This document shows positions 21,754 through 30,468 of a stretch of 38,382 nt of DNA, piece after piece. The stretch's first letter is position 1, and each line of letters starts with the position of its first letter. The DNA comes from a virus. The position numbers were made by a program, and so were the translations under genes. The stretch is from IMG/VR virus record IMGVR_UViG_3300031371_000011, positions 1-38,382 of that record. The stretch is one strand, 5' to 3'. The notes under the pieces were generated by a model, which saw only the letters and a list, made by a program, of their open reading frames with translations, did no database searches and was not told the origin of the DNA.

Positions 21754-22164
21754 ATGGCTACCATTACCATCGACGTTTCGACCGCATCGAACCACAACGG
21801 TGTTCACATCCTCGAAGCCGATCCAGTGTCGAATCTTCAGAAGGCACTGGTTCTCGTCACTCCTACTGGCACCTATGACTGCGACGCATCTGAGTCGATC
21901 GAGGTCACCAACGTGGACCAGGCGATCGAGAACAGCACCAGAAACGGCAAGACCGTAACGCTCGTCGATGCGATGGGCTGGCAGGACGCGCCGTTGGCCT
22001 CGACTCCGGGGACGCGCCACGTGCCGACCGCGGTCAGTGTGCAGAACACGAACGACGTGTATTTCACCATCTTCGAGCTCGGCGGGTCTGAGTATACCGA
22101 CGACACCGCGCTGCTGACCTATCAGCGACCGATGGGCTTCGTCGTTTCCTACACGGAGGCGTAA
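21754..22164 (+). CDS. Putative structural protein between MuF and scaffold
   Basis: A 136-residue, Thr/Val/Asn-rich, beta-pattern protein (ATITIDVSTASNHNGVHILE) preceded by GAAGGAAAGCAAC. No family motif is recognised. Size and location suggest a head or decoration protein. It is followed by a structured gap (22165-22318). Confidence 0.5.
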   Translation: MATITIDVSTASNHNGVHILEADPVSNLQKALVLVTPTGTYDCDASESIEVTNVDQAIENSTRNGKTVTLVDAMGWQDAPLASTPGTRHVPTAVSVQNTNDVYFTIFELGGSEYTDDTALLTYQRPMGFVVSYTEA

Positions 22165-22318
22165 GAGATGCAAGGCTTTGCCGGGTGGGCCTAAGCACCC
22201 GGCATCTCAGCCCAGCCGAGCGGCTGTAATTGCTCGGTTTCAGCGATGCGCGCCGCTGTGATGTGCGCACCACCAGTCCCACGGCTAGCCCCCGGAACAC
22301 AGGGCGTGAGAGGGAACA
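22165..22318 (+). terminator. Structured intergenic region, possible weak terminator
   Basis: 154 bases. TGCCGGGTG (22179-22187) pairs perfectly with CACCCGGCA (22196-22204), and outer arms GAGATGC (22165-22171) and GCATCTC (22202-22208) can also pair. A second stem, CCGAGC (22216-22221) with GCTCGG (22232-22237), is followed by TTTC, a weak Rho-independent signal. Such a site could lower transcription between the early head genes and the scaffold/capsid genes. An eight-codon ORF from ATG 22168 ends within the first hairpin; it may be chance. Confidence 0.4.
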
Positions 22319-23089
22319 ATGAGCGATGAAGCAACGCCGCAGACCGCGGCAAATCCGAGCCCGATTCCGGTCACAGCACCGCCAGTGCAGACGCCAGCCA
22401 CACCACAGGCGGCGGCTCCTGCACCACCGGCAGCCCCGGAACCGAAGGCGGCCAAGCCTGCTGAACCGAAGCCAACATCGGGCAACGATCCGAAGCCCCA
22501 GAAGGTAGACGACGACAGCAACTTCCCATGGCTTCCGGATCGACTGAAGCAAGCGCGCGGTGCAGAACGGAATGCGCTGCTGCGCGAGTTTGGTGTCGAG
22601 TCTGCAGACGACATCAAGACGCAGTTGGCCCGTCTCAAGGAGCTGGAAGACGCCCAGCTAACCGAGCAGGAGCGGGTCGCGAAGCAACTCGAATCAGAGC
22701 GTTCGGCACGGGCGAAGGCTGAGCAATACCAGAAGCCGTTTACCGACTTCGTGACGGCTAGATTCGAAGCGCTTACACCGGAACAGCAAGCGCTCATTGA
22801 CGCCAAGGCAAACGGCGATCCGTTGCTGCGCCACGAGGGCATTCAGTACATCGACGCGCTGGCTCGGTTGCAGCCGATATCGGCACCAGAAGCGCCACCG
22901 GCACCACCAAAGCCAGCCTCCACCGTTCCCGAGGTTCCGAAGCCGCCGGTACCGAATGGCGGCGCAGCAAAAACCAAGTACGAGCAGTGGATCGCTCTTC
23001 GTGACGATCCAAAGACGACCATGCAGGCGTCTCTGTTCTACCGAGCGAACCGGTTCGAGATCGACAGATCGCGGCCGCAGACAACCTGA
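22319..23089 (+). CDS. Capsid scaffold protein
   Basis: A 256-residue protein directly upstream of the capsid gene. The N-terminal 70 residues are Pro/Ala-rich and disordered (APAPPAAPEPKAAKP). A helical coiled-coil middle (QLARLKELEDAQLTEQERVA) is followed by another Pro-rich linker and a short C-terminal helix (MQASLFYRANRFEIDRS) suited to contact the coat protein. Low complexity, helix content and position are those of tailed-phage scaffolds. No protease domain is visible. Confidence 0.8.
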   Translation: MSDEATPQTAANPSPIPVTAPPVQTPATPQAAAPAPPAAPEPKAAKPAEPKPTSGNDPKPQKVDDDSNFPWLPDRLKQARGAERNALLREFGVESADDIKTQLARLKELEDAQLTEQERVAKQLESERSARAKAEQYQKPFTDFVTARFEALTPEQQALIDAKANGDPLLRHEGIQYIDALARLQPISAPEAPPAPPKPASTVPEVPKPPVPNGGAAKTKYEQWIALRDDPKTTMQASLFYRANRFEIDRSRPQTT

Positions 23090-23116
23090 AGAAACCCCTA
23101 ACGGGAGAAAATCACT

Positions 23117-24298
23117 ATGTTCATCGGACGCGGCTCCCTGCCAGCGAACTATGCGGACTTCGCCGCCGAAGCCTCGCAGGCACTCATTCTGCCATCGCCG
23201 AACCCCCAATTCCTCTTCGCTCACTGGGCAACTGCCGGCCGCATCGCGGCACAGGCATTCGATGCCGGCATGGCTCCAGAAGGCTTCATGCGTGGAGCGA
23301 TGGGTGGGGTTGATATCCCCGTCGATCTCGACCGCATGATCCGCGCCGTCGAGTCGTATCCAGGAGCCATCAAGTCGATTGATGACTTTGGCCAGAACGC
23401 CGGAGACACGATCAAGTTCCAGCGTTTGGTACGCGACGCTGGTGGGCTCAGTGAGTCCTCGCGCGAACTCGTCGGAGATGCGACGATCAGCACGACTGGC
23501 GTTGCCGTGAAGACCGAAGAGGTTCCGGTGGTGCTCAAGCCCTTTACCGGGCCCTACGCCTCCACTGGTAGTGGCGTTGCCCCGTACAAGATCGTCGAGT
23601 TCGACGCCAAGTATCGGGCCAACAAGATCTCGCTCGCCTCGCTGGTGAACGACGCCCTATCGTATGACTATACGTACTGGCTCGACACCGTGATTCGGGA
23701 TCGATTCCGGGCATCCACGTACACCACGCTCTCGAATGAGAACTTCACCGATGTCTCTGACTACGTGACCGGCGGCAATTCGCAGTTCTCGACGGAGCAG
23801 GTGTTGCGCGCTCGCAAGACGCTCGCCGATCGCGAGTGGATGCACTTCCCGAATGGTCGTTACGTGCTAGTGGTTCCGACCGCGTTCAACACGCACATGC
23901 TGAGCGATATCGAGTACCGCGAACTGAGCAAGTCGCACGCCGACGTGAATCAGCTCTACGGCTACATCGGATCGATTCAGGACATCGACATCTTCGAGTG
24001 TTCGACGACCAAGCAATACGTCGCCACTGACACCGTTGCTGGCGACAAGACGGGCACCGTCGGGACCAGCGTTGTTCTAGAAGAGGCCCTCATGTTCGGT
24101 CCGGGCTGCGTCGGATTCGGTACCGCTGGTGCCGAGTACAATCCAGGCGATCCGTCCTCGCGAATGATGGGCCCCGTGCTCCGCTTCAGCGATTCGACCA
24201 ACTTCGGAACCTCCGCCATGGTCATCTGGTATGCGCTGCATGCGTTCCAGACCCTGGACGAGCGCGGATGCCAACGACTGATCGCGCAGAGCGCGTAA
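23117..24298 (+). CDS. Major capsid protein
   Basis: A 393-residue protein immediately after the scaffold and before the connector genes. The N-arm-like start (MFIGRGSLPANYADFAAEAS) is followed by an alternating helix/strand body. NKISLASLVNDALSYDYTYW resembles the spine-helix region and EWMHFPNGRYVLVVPTAFN a P-domain strand. A Thr/Gly-rich loop precedes the hydrophobic C-terminus. Size and position fit an HK97-fold coat. Ribosome site GGGAGAAAATCACT. Confidence 0.85.
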   Translation: MFIGRGSLPANYADFAAEASQALILPSPNPQFLFAHWATAGRIAAQAFDAGMAPEGFMRGAMGGVDIPVDLDRMIRAVESYPGAIKSIDDFGQNAGDTIKFQRLVRDAGGLSESSRELVGDATISTTGVAVKTEEVPVVLKPFTGPYASTGSGVAPYKIVEFDAKYRANKISLASLVNDALSYDYTYWLDTVIRDRFRASTYTTLSNENFTDVSDYVTGGNSQFSTEQVLRARKTLADREWMHFPNGRYVLVVPTAFNTHMLSDIEYRELSKSHADVNQLYGYIGSIQDIDIFECSTTKQYVATDTVAGDKTGTVGTSVVLEEALMFGPGCVGFGTAGAEYNPGDPSSRMMGPVLRFSDSTNFGTSAMVIWYALHAFQTLDERGCQRLIAQSA

Positions 24299-24307
24299 GG
24301 AGTAGCG

Positions 24308-24682
24308 ATGTCTCTTGACTATTCGCAGGCACAGACGGGACGCGCCTCGGCGATCCTGACCACCGGTGAGGTTGCCGGGACGTCCCTCGACCTCACCAAG
24401 GTGAAAAACAAGCTGGTCACGGTGGATTTCTCGTTCACCAAGGGCAGCTTGACCAACGGAGTCATCAAGTTCTACGCGAGCAAAGATGACTCTACCTACG
24501 ACCAGGTCTACTTCGGTGGAACCGCGATGCAGGAGACCCTGACCGCGGATGGTGAGCGTTGCTACACGTTGCCTCCGCTGCACGGGTGGAACTTCTTCCG
24601 CGCAACTCTGACCGGATCTGGTACCACAACCGGGTCTGCTGGCGCGTTCGTATACCGCTACGACAAGCTCGGTAGCCCGTAA
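24308..24682 (+). CDS. Putative decoration protein
   Basis: A 124-residue protein ten bases after the capsid gene with AAGGAGTAGCG ahead of ATG 24308. It is beta-rich, with repeated Thr/Gly/Ser (LTGSGTTTGSAGAFVYRYD), resembling small capsid-cementing proteins. No conserved motif is seen. It resembles the protein at 18878 in composition but not clearly in sequence. Confidence 0.5.
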   Translation: MSLDYSQAQTGRASAILTTGEVAGTSLDLTKVKNKLVTVDFSFTKGSLTNGVIKFYASKDDSTYDQVYFGGTAMQETLTADGERCYTLPPLHGWNFFRATLTGSGTTTGSAGAFVYRYDKLGSP

Positions 24683-24707
24683 CCAACAACCTGAGCCGGT
24701 TCGAGAT

Positions 24708-24739
24708 GGCTCCGCGCTGCTAGTCGGTGGCGCGGAGCC
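24708..24739 (+). terminator. Strong 10-bp hairpin after the capsid/decoration genes
   Basis: GGCTCCGCGC (24708-24717) is perfectly complementary to GCGCGGAGCC (24730-24739), with a 12-base loop. The ribosome site of the next gene (GGGAAGA) starts directly after. The absence of a U-run argues against a textbook Rho-independent terminator. It may instead cap the capsid mRNA or attenuate downstream genes, giving more coat than connector. Confidence 0.5.
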
Positions 24740-24750
24740 GAACGGGAAGA

Positions 24751-25368
24751 ATGAGCCTCGCCACCGCAGAAATCGAGTCGGTTCGGTTCCATCTGGGCTA
24801 CGGGAACGTCAGCAATGGCGCGTTGCCATATACCGACGATGGCTACTGGTCGATCTTCGACGACATCGTTTCTCCGTACCTTGGCACGGGAACCGAGACG
24901 AGCTCGACCACCACGATTTCTGCCGGTTCGACGATAACCGTAACCCCGGCCTCAATGACCGGGATTGCCGTCTATGGGCAGCTTGTCGTTGACGTCGCAG
25001 AACAGGCCGAGGTGGTCACCGTAAAGGCGGCTACCAGCACGACCTTTACCGCCTACTTCGCGAAGGCGCATGCGGCAACCGGCTACCCGATCGCTACCAT
25101 GAGCGGCAAGGCGCGGCTCCGGATTCTGTTGCATGAGGCAGATCTGGCATGGCGCTCGATGACCGATATCGGAATCGCCAAGACGGCGGGGCTGAAGTCG
25201 ATCGACAAGCAGGACGTGGTCTGGTTCGAGGGGCGCCGGGTTTCTCGCGAACGCTTCGAGCATTATCGCGCGATCAGCTGCAGCATCAGCAGCCTGGTTC
25301 GCGTCCCGAGTCGGTATGATGCGTATCCGGGCAACGCGGCGCGCATGGTGATGATGGAAGCGTACTGA
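24751..25368 (+). CDS. Head-tail connector (adaptor) protein, probable
   Basis: A 205-residue protein starting at ATG 24751, with GGGAAGA ahead, and not at GTG 24727, which lies inside the hairpin. It shows a connector-like pattern: an N-terminal helix (SLATAEIESVRFHLGYG), a Thr-rich beta insertion (SSTTTISAGSTITVTPASMT), and a helical C-terminal region (RILLHEADLAWRSMTDIG). Position after capsid and before the completion proteins suggests an adaptor; the family is not proven. Confidence 0.55.
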   Translation: MSLATAEIESVRFHLGYGNVSNGALPYTDDGYWSIFDDIVSPYLGTGTETSSTTTISAGSTITVTPASMTGIAVYGQLVVDVAEQAEVVTVKAATSTTFTAYFAKAHAATGYPIATMSGKARLRILLHEADLAWRSMTDIGIAKTAGLKSIDKQDVVWFEGRRVSRERFEHYRAISCSISSLVRVPSRYDAYPGNAARMVMMEAY

Positions 25369-25829
25369 TGTCACTGCGCGACGAGTGCAGAAGCCTGTTG
25401 GTCGAGGCGCGCGGTATTGCCGGGTCTGATGATTTCGGGCTGCATCCTTTTCGCGTCTATCTCCGCACCACGAGCAGCTACGGGAGCCACACTGGCGACG
25501 GAACCACGGTAGATAGCGAAACGGAACTGCTCGAGAATGGCGCCCCGCCGAAGGTGAGAAAGCCCGGTGCGGAGCGGGCTGGTGGCGGCGGTGACCGGAT
25601 CGTCTTCTCCGAGGATGCATCCGACTCAGACGTGTTCGTGGTGGGCCCGTTGACTCCGGTTGCGGGGACAGCATGGGCTACTGTGACCGGATCGGGAGTG
25701 AGCGGCGGAGATACGTGGTATCTGCGAGTTCGCCACGTTGAGACAGCCACGGACACCATCGCCAGAGTGGTTGACGTTGACGACTCGAGCGCGTTGCATG
25801 TGATGATCACGGCGGTTGCGATTCGATAG
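25368..25829 (+). CDS. Head completion or neck protein, probable
   Basis: A 153-residue protein, ATG overlapping the previous TGA (TGATG). It has a helical start (SLRDECRSLLVEARGIAG), a Gly/Ser/Asp-rich middle and beta strands (TWYLRVRHVETATD) to the end. It occupies the position of head-completion genes. No motif is recognised; function is inferred from order. Confidence 0.5.
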   Translation: MSLRDECRSLLVEARGIAGSDDFGLHPFRVYLRTTSSYGSHTGDGTTVDSETELLENGAPPKVRKPGAERAGGGGDRIVFSEDASDSDVFVVGPLTPVAGTAWATVTGSGVSGGDTWYLRVRHVETATDTIARVVDVDDSSALHVMITAVAIR

Positions 25830-25847
25830 AGGGAAGCTAGGGGCACA

Positions 25848-26069
25848 ATGCAACCTGACCACCAGGCAATTCTGGACCAGTATCTGGAATATGCGCAGCG
25901 CTGCAAGACGGCTGAATGCGCGGATCGAGGAGCCGAGCAGACGCGCCGGCAGTTGAACGGCCACCGCGAGAGCATCAGGATCGCGTCAGAATTCAGCCGC
26001 GAAGTGCTAGAGCCGGTGATCGGGGCATTCGAGAAGCGGGCGAAGGAACTGCGAGAAGCAGAGGATTGA
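25848..26069 (+). CDS. Small helical protein, unknown function
   Basis: A 73-residue protein, entirely helical and charged (IRIASEFSREVLEPVIGAFE) with a Cys pair (CKTAEC). A weak ribosome site, GAAGCTAGGGGC, precedes ATG. It lies between neck genes and is therefore possibly a small assembly factor. Confidence 0.5.
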   Translation: MQPDHQAILDQYLEYAQRCKTAECADRGAEQTRRQLNGHRESIRIASEFSREVLEPVIGAFEKRAKELREAED

Positions 26070-26085
26070 CGGCTGCGCCGAAGCC

Positions 26086-26832
26086 ATGACCGACTCTCTC
26101 TATGAAGGCATCGGTGGCCATCCGATTCCGCTGACGCTGACCAAGGGCGCCACGACAGCCGTTGAGTTGGACCCGGCACGCGCGACGCTTTCTGGATTGT
26201 TCAAGCAGGTGCTCATCAGCGAGCTGGGCGCGGCATGGGCGCAGGTCACGAACTCAATGGATGCGCGTTGGGCCAGTACCAATCCGGTTGAGGACGTGCT
26301 CGAACTCAAGCCCACCGCCCAGGTTCTGCAAACCCGCAAGACCGGTTTCCCGATGCTCGCCGTTTATCGTAGTGGTCGCGCTACGTTCGAGGACCACACC
26401 ATCGCCCAGGACAAGATGATTCAGCCATGGGAGGTGATCTGGATTCTGGGGCAGGCCACGGTCGAGGAGCAGCGCAAGCTGACCGACTTTCTGGTAGCCG
26501 GAGCCAAGGTGATCCGTCTCGCCGTGCAACGAAGGGGCCATCCAGACTATCAGAGCGGCGCGCTACAGTTCTTTCCGACCACGGGTGGGCTGGGCAGCGT
26601 GGACATCAAAGCCGTTGAGACAGAGCCGGTTAGGCTCAACGACGATGGTCAGATGGACTGGCTCATGATGCGCATGGCCATTGAGACGACAGAATACGGC
26701 AAGTGGGATGACGGCGCGTTCGGCAACGTGGATTACATGACGCTGGAGATGGGTTCCGGAGACGATACTGGGACCATTCCAAGCTTCCTCAACGCCGATT
26801 CGCGGTATCCGGAGAGCGACCCGCGCCCATGA
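26086..26832 (+). CDS. Tail terminator or neck protein, probable
   Basis: A 248-residue alpha/beta protein beginning MTDSLYEGIGGHPIPLT. Recognisable stretches include KTGFPMLAVYRSG and MIQPWEVIWILGQATVEEQR, which are strand-helix units like those in tail-terminator (gpU-like) folds, but longer. The position between head completion and the HK97-gp10-like gene suits a terminator or neck role. It overlaps the next gene by four bases. Family not confirmed. Confidence 0.45.
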   Translation: MTDSLYEGIGGHPIPLTLTKGATTAVELDPARATLSGLFKQVLISELGAAWAQVTNSMDARWASTNPVEDVLELKPTAQVLQTRKTGFPMLAVYRSGRATFEDHTIAQDKMIQPWEVIWILGQATVEEQRKLTDFLVAGAKVIRLAVQRRGHPDYQSGALQFFPTTGGLGSVDIKAVETEPVRLNDDGQMDWLMMRMAIETTEYGKWDDGAFGNVDYMTLEMGSGDDTGTIPSFLNADSRYPESDPRP

Positions 26833-27083
26833 TTGACCAACGCCGCGGCATCTGGCAGCCAAAGCTTGACGAGTGCGGCCGCATCATCACGGATGCCAAT
26901 GGCCGACCCGTCGAGGTATGGGTTCAGACCACGAGGCAGCAGCGGCGCGATGGATGGCGGGAGTTCGCCGGGCACTGTACCCGGAACGGCAGGCTAGTAG
27001 CGGCGGAAGGCCTCAATCGTGCCGAGCGTCGCCGCCGTGCTCGGGAGTTGTGGCGGGCTGGTCAGGCGGCTCAGGGGCGGTAG
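26829..27083 (+). CDS. Small basic protein, unknown function
   Basis: An 84-residue basic protein (MIDQRRGIWQPKLDECG) with a C-terminal Arg-rich helix (LNRAERRRRARELWRAGQAA). The ATG overlaps the previous stop. Function unknown; a scaffold-like assembly factor or DNA contact is possible. Confidence 0.45.
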   Translation: MIDQRRGIWQPKLDECGRIITDANGRPVEVWVQTTRQQRRDGWREFAGHCTRNGRLVAAEGLNRAERRRRARELWRAGQAAQGR

Positions 27084-27089
27084 ATTCCG

Positions 27090-27605
27090 ATGCCCGCCCT
27101 CAGCGGCCCCATTAACATCGCGCAGGTTCAGCGGGGTCACGCTTGGTTCCTTCGGGAGCAGGACGACTGGATCCGCGACTCGCTAATGCATGCGCACGCC
27201 GAGGCCGACCAGCACGTCCGCAAACACTCGACGTTCAAGCGTCGCAGCGATCGCAGCCTGAAGGACAAGACGCGCGGCAGGATCGTTCGAATAACCGGCG
27301 GTCGCAAGCTCAAGCTCACCTGGACAAAGCCGACTCGCGGCGGGAAATACGACCTGGCCGAGCTAATCGAGTACGGCACCAAGCCGCATGTCATCAGCAT
27401 TCACGAGATTGGCGGCGGCAGCGGTAGCACTCGTGGCAAGGCGCTTCGCTTCCGCGGCCGTGACGGTCGATGGGTGTTCCGGCGTCGGGTCTTTCACCCA
27501 GGAACGCGGCCGTACAAGTTCGGTTGGAAGGCATCCAGCGCTGCCTATCGAGTCTTGACGCAACGAATGGACGGGCGCGTGAAGCGTGCTCGATTCCGGT
27601 TCTGA
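27090..27605 (+). CDS. HK97 gp10-like neck/tail completion protein
   Basis: A 171-residue protein. The middle (DLAELIEYGTKPHVI) and the terminal HPGTRPYKFGWKAS match the HK97-gp10 family pattern, which has a conserved H-P-G-T-(R/K)-P segment near the C-terminus. The N-terminal half is basic and helical. This family joins head and tail. It lies two genes before the sheath. Confidence 0.7.
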   Translation: MPALSGPINIAQVQRGHAWFLREQDDWIRDSLMHAHAEADQHVRKHSTFKRRSDRSLKDKTRGRIVRITGGRKLKLTWTKPTRGGKYDLAELIEYGTKPHVISIHEIGGGSGSTRGKALRFRGRDGRWVFRRRVFHPGTRPYKFGWKASSAAYRVLTQRMDGRVKRARFRF

Positions 27606-27773
27606 AAACTTCGGGGCGGCCCGGTTCCTCCAACCGTTTCCTCCTCCCCAGCCTCGGCCCCTCTACCGCGCAGGCGTTGGGCCGTAACCCGAGAAGCGCT
27701 GCCGCCCCTCATGCGCCCTCGAGAAACGTCAGCGCAACTACTACAGCCCGATTCTGCGGGCGATGGGAGAGCT
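27606..27773 (+). other. Non-coding gap before the gene at 27774
   Basis: 168 bases rich in pyrimidine tracts, with no ORF I trust and no clear hairpin terminator. The frame of the following gene is open from 27711 (ATG), but that start lacks a ribosome site, so I treat the stretch as untranslated leader. Confidence 0.4.
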
Positions 27774-28175
27774 ATGCAACTCAGTTTCTACGCCCACAGC
27801 GACGTGCTCGTAGCTGTCCCGGGACAGACACGACCGATCGGGACGGGCCCCGAGATGGTAAGCGGAGCTCCGGCCCGCTACGTGGCGCGCGAGTTCGTGC
27901 CGCCAAAGAACCTTCGGCGGACCCGCGAAGGGTTGAAGGTCGATGAGCCGGCGAAGTACATCTGCTCGAGCAAGCCGTTCGTCTGCGAATCTAGCAGCCC
28001 GGCTGGTGAGCGGATGATCCGCCATATGACGCGGCCTCGTTGCCGGAGAACCGGGCAATACCCGCTGTGGCCGGCTGACAAGGCAACGGCTGATTTCCTC
28101 GGGATCCCATTCGTCGAGGTGGGTGTGGTGAACGGCGAGACGGTCCCGAAGAAGGGGCGAAAGGACTCTAAGTAA
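27774..28175 (+). CDS. Hypothetical protein upstream of the tail sheath
   Basis: A 133-residue protein starting MQLSFYAHSDVLVAVPG at ATG 27774 (GGGAGAGCT upstream); ATG 27711 is an upstream alternative. The N-terminal part is beta-like, the middle has ICSSKPFVC, and the end is basic (GETVPKKGRKDSK). In Mu-like phages a small unknown gene (gp38, DUF2635 class) sits just before the sheath; this may be a positional counterpart. Sequence kinship not established. Confidence 0.5.
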   Translation: MQLSFYAHSDVLVAVPGQTRPIGTGPEMVSGAPARYVAREFVPPKNLRRTREGLKVDEPAKYICSSKPFVCESSSPAGERMIRHMTRPRCRRTGQYPLWPADKATADFLGIPFVEVGVVNGETVPKKGRKDSK

Positions 28176-29713
28176 TGGCGCTCCAAATCCCCATCACCGG
28201 TATTCCGGAGACCTACCGAGTCCCCGGAGCATATCTGCAGTTGCTGTTCGGTCAGGGGCCGAGTTCAGCCAAGGTCGGTGTTCGCGATGCATGCCTGGCC
28301 ATGCCGATCAGCGACTCTGCCGACTGGACCGCTGGAACCCTCTATGCAATCGACAACGAGCAGGATGCGATTGACGGAGCCGGCGACGGATATCCGCTTC
28401 ATCGCGGAGCCCGCCGATTCCTGCGAGCCAACCAAGACTCGAAGCTCTGGGGTTTGCCAGTGGCAGAGACGACCGGCGGGACCGAGGTACAGGGCACGTT
28501 CGCTGTCACTTTCACGACCAACCCAACCGCTAGTGGTGGGGCTACGGTCACCATTTGCGGCGAGGATTCGACCTACTCCTACACCTCGAGCGATACCGTT
28601 ACGACGGTTGCTGCCGGTCTGAAGGCGATCATCAATGCCAAGACGCACTTGCCGGTGACTGCCGACAACTCGTCTGGTGTTCTGACTCTGACCGCAAAGC
28701 TCGCCGGTGTCACACAGAACAACGCGATCAACGTGCGCAGCAGCGTCACCGTTGGCACCGGAATCAGCGTTTCAGCCGATGGCGAGATTGGCGATACGGT
28801 AGCAGGATCTGATGGAGCCACGGCGGAGTCGGCCAACCTGACCACGGCGCTGGCGAACGTTACCACCACGCAGCTCTACTACATGGTACTGAGCGCTACC
28901 GACACGACCAATATCGGAATCCTGGTTAGCCATCTGACGAACAAGGAAGCTCCGAAGGTCGGTATCCGTTCCGTTGGAATCGCCGCATCCAGAGACACCG
29001 TCAGCAACGTCACCACGATCGCGAACACGCAGAACTACGCGCGCCAGCAGATCGTGTGGCAGGAAGACTCCGATGACGATCCGGCCTCGATTGCTGCGAA
29101 CATGGCTGCAGTGAGGTGCCGATGGGAAAACACTGATCCTGCCTATCCGCTGGCTGGATACGGTGATAGCGACTGGCTCGTACCCAAGGCATACGACACC
29201 GCGGATTGGCCAACTGGCGACGAACAGAACGAGGCTATCAACGACGGGGTTACCCCGATCGCATCGAACGAGTCGGGCAGCTACATCGTTATGAGCGTCA
29301 ACACGCGCTCGAAGAACTCTGCCGGAACGGTGGATGACTTCCGCGCCACCGAGACCCATCGGGTCAGCGTGGCAGATGCGGTCGCCGACGAGATCGTGAG
29401 CCTTTGGAACGGAAACCACCAGACGAAGAAGTTTGAGGATGACGAGTATCTGGCCGACGGAACGGTGAATCCGAACCAGCGGCGGCTGCGCGGAATCCTG
29501 AAGCCGAGCCAGTGGAAGGCCGAGGTACAGGACGCGCTATTCGAGCATAGCTCCAGTGGCAAGGGCCAGGTCTGGCTGCAGAACATCGCAGCCAGCATCG
29601 CCAGCGTTCGCGCGGTCAAGACCGGTTCACGCATGGAGACCGGATTCGACATCACCGCGATTGACCATGCTCACCAGATGACGGCGCGCGTCGCCGAGAC
29701 GAGCGGAGGCTGA
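28175..29713 (+). CDS. Tail sheath protein (Mu gpL-like)
   Basis: A 512-residue protein; the ATG shares an A with the preceding TAA. The start IPITGIPETYRVPGAYLQL matches the sheath entry motif (IP-x-xRVPG-Y). Residues about 105-200 form the Thr/Ser/Gly-rich beta domain typical of Mu-like sheaths (LPVTADNSSGVLTLTAKLAG). The C-terminal half is the conserved sheath core, ending ITAIDHAHQMTARV. Sheath subunits polymerise around the tube and contract on infection. Length is normal for the family, and its presence fixes the phage as a myovirus. Confidence 0.88.
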   Translation: MALQIPITGIPETYRVPGAYLQLLFGQGPSSAKVGVRDACLAMPISDSADWTAGTLYAIDNEQDAIDGAGDGYPLHRGARRFLRANQDSKLWGLPVAETTGGTEVQGTFAVTFTTNPTASGGATVTICGEDSTYSYTSSDTVTTVAAGLKAIINAKTHLPVTADNSSGVLTLTAKLAGVTQNNAINVRSSVTVGTGISVSADGEIGDTVAGSDGATAESANLTTALANVTTTQLYYMVLSATDTTNIGILVSHLTNKEAPKVGIRSVGIAASRDTVSNVTTIANTQNYARQQIVWQEDSDDDPASIAANMAAVRCRWENTDPAYPLAGYGDSDWLVPKAYDTADWPTGDEQNEAINDGVTPIASNESGSYIVMSVNTRSKNSAGTVDDFRATETHRVSVADAVADEIVSLWNGNHQTKKFEDDEYLADGTVNPNQRRLRGILKPSQWKAEVQDALFEHSSSGKGQVWLQNIAASIASVRAVKTGSRMETGFDITAIDHAHQMTARVAETSGG

Positions 29714-29716
29714 TAG

Positions 29717-30088
29717 ATGGCACTGCAAGACCATGCCGTACCTTTCCTGCTGATCAACGGCAATCCGCTCGAGGACTGGATGAACGTCGAGTTCACCACC
29801 AACTCTGGGCAGCAGCGCGTCGACACCGTCACCAAGGGGCTCGCTGGATTCACTCCGGGCCCAGGTGACGTCACCATTTCGATCACCTATACGATCCCCA
29901 TCGGTGGTACCGAGTTCGGATACCAGGAGGCCTGCGCAGAGGGTTTCTATGTGACCGCGCAATATGGCCGAGCGAACAAGGACTACGTAGGCACCGGGAA
30001 GATCACGACCAACACCGAGTCGATGGGAGTTGGAGCTTCCATGGAAGGTCGTATCGAGTGGGTTGGTGAGCTCAAAGCCTACAAGTAA
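29717..30088 (+). CDS. Tail tube protein
   Basis: A 123-residue beta-rich protein directly after the sheath: ALQDHAVPFLLINGNPLEDW, then DVTISITYTIPIGGTEFGYQ. Length and order (sheath, tube) are those of the contractile-tail tube. It forms the hexameric inner tube through which DNA passes. It is followed by a clear terminator. Confidence 0.82.
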   Translation: MALQDHAVPFLLINGNPLEDWMNVEFTTNSGQQRVDTVTKGLAGFTPGPGDVTISITYTIPIGGTEFGYQEACAEGFYVTAQYGRANKDYVGTGKITTNTESMGVGASMEGRIEWVGELKAYK

Positions 30089-30145
30089 AACAACCGAAGC
30101 CGCGTGCCGGGGGCGGCGTGCGCGGCCGGGGCGCTAACATCGTTG

Positions 30146-30181
30146 GGCCCGGTCGCTGGTTCGCCAGTGGCCGGGCCTTTT
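30146..30181 (+). terminator. Rho-independent terminator after the tube gene
   Basis: GGCCCGG (30146-30152) pairs with CCGGGCC (30171-30177), with an inner CTGG-TTCG-CCAG hairpin (stable TTCG tetraloop), followed directly by TTTT (30178-30181). This is the clearest intrinsic terminator in the window, probably giving excess sheath/tube mRNA over the following chaperone and tape-measure genes. Confidence 0.85.
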
Positions 30182-30198
30182 GCGTGAAAAGGGGCAAT

Positions 30199-30468
30199 AT
30201 GGCAGTGAAAGAAATCGGCGCATTGGTCGCGATGGAGGCTAGGTGGCCTCGGGGTTCGATCGGTATGCGTTGTTCCGCAATCGAACGAGTCACATCTGCG
30301 ATCATGCGCAGCGACCTGGCGGGAGAGACCGCTCGGCTCAGCTTCGAGCCGGATAAGGTCGAGTGGATTGTGCTGGTGACTCCGGAGCAACTTGGGTCCA
30401 GCATCTGGCAGTCGCTCGATCGCCTGCTCGCCGGAATCGTGCGTGCCGCATGCGAGGAGGCAGCCTGA
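30199..30468 (+). CDS. Small protein between tail tube and assembly chaperone
   Basis: An 89-residue protein starting MAVKEIGALVAMEARWPRG at ATG 30199, with AAAAGGGGCAAT ahead. Alternating alpha/beta pattern (KVEWIVLVTPEQLGSSIW) and a hydrophobic C-terminal helix. Its TGA overlaps the next ATG (TGATG). Position suggests a tail assembly role; family unknown. Confidence 0.5.
   Translation: MAVKEIGALVAMEARWPRGSIGMRCSAIERVTSAIMRSDLAGETARLSFEPDKVEWIVLVTPEQLGSSIWQSLDRLLAGIVRAACEEAA

Noticed and set aside
27470-27946. A plus-strand ORF spanning the gap after the HK97-gp10-like gene
   Set aside because: It reads two real genes out of frame, is Arg/Ser/Pro-rich in the manner of shadow frames, and has no ribosome site.
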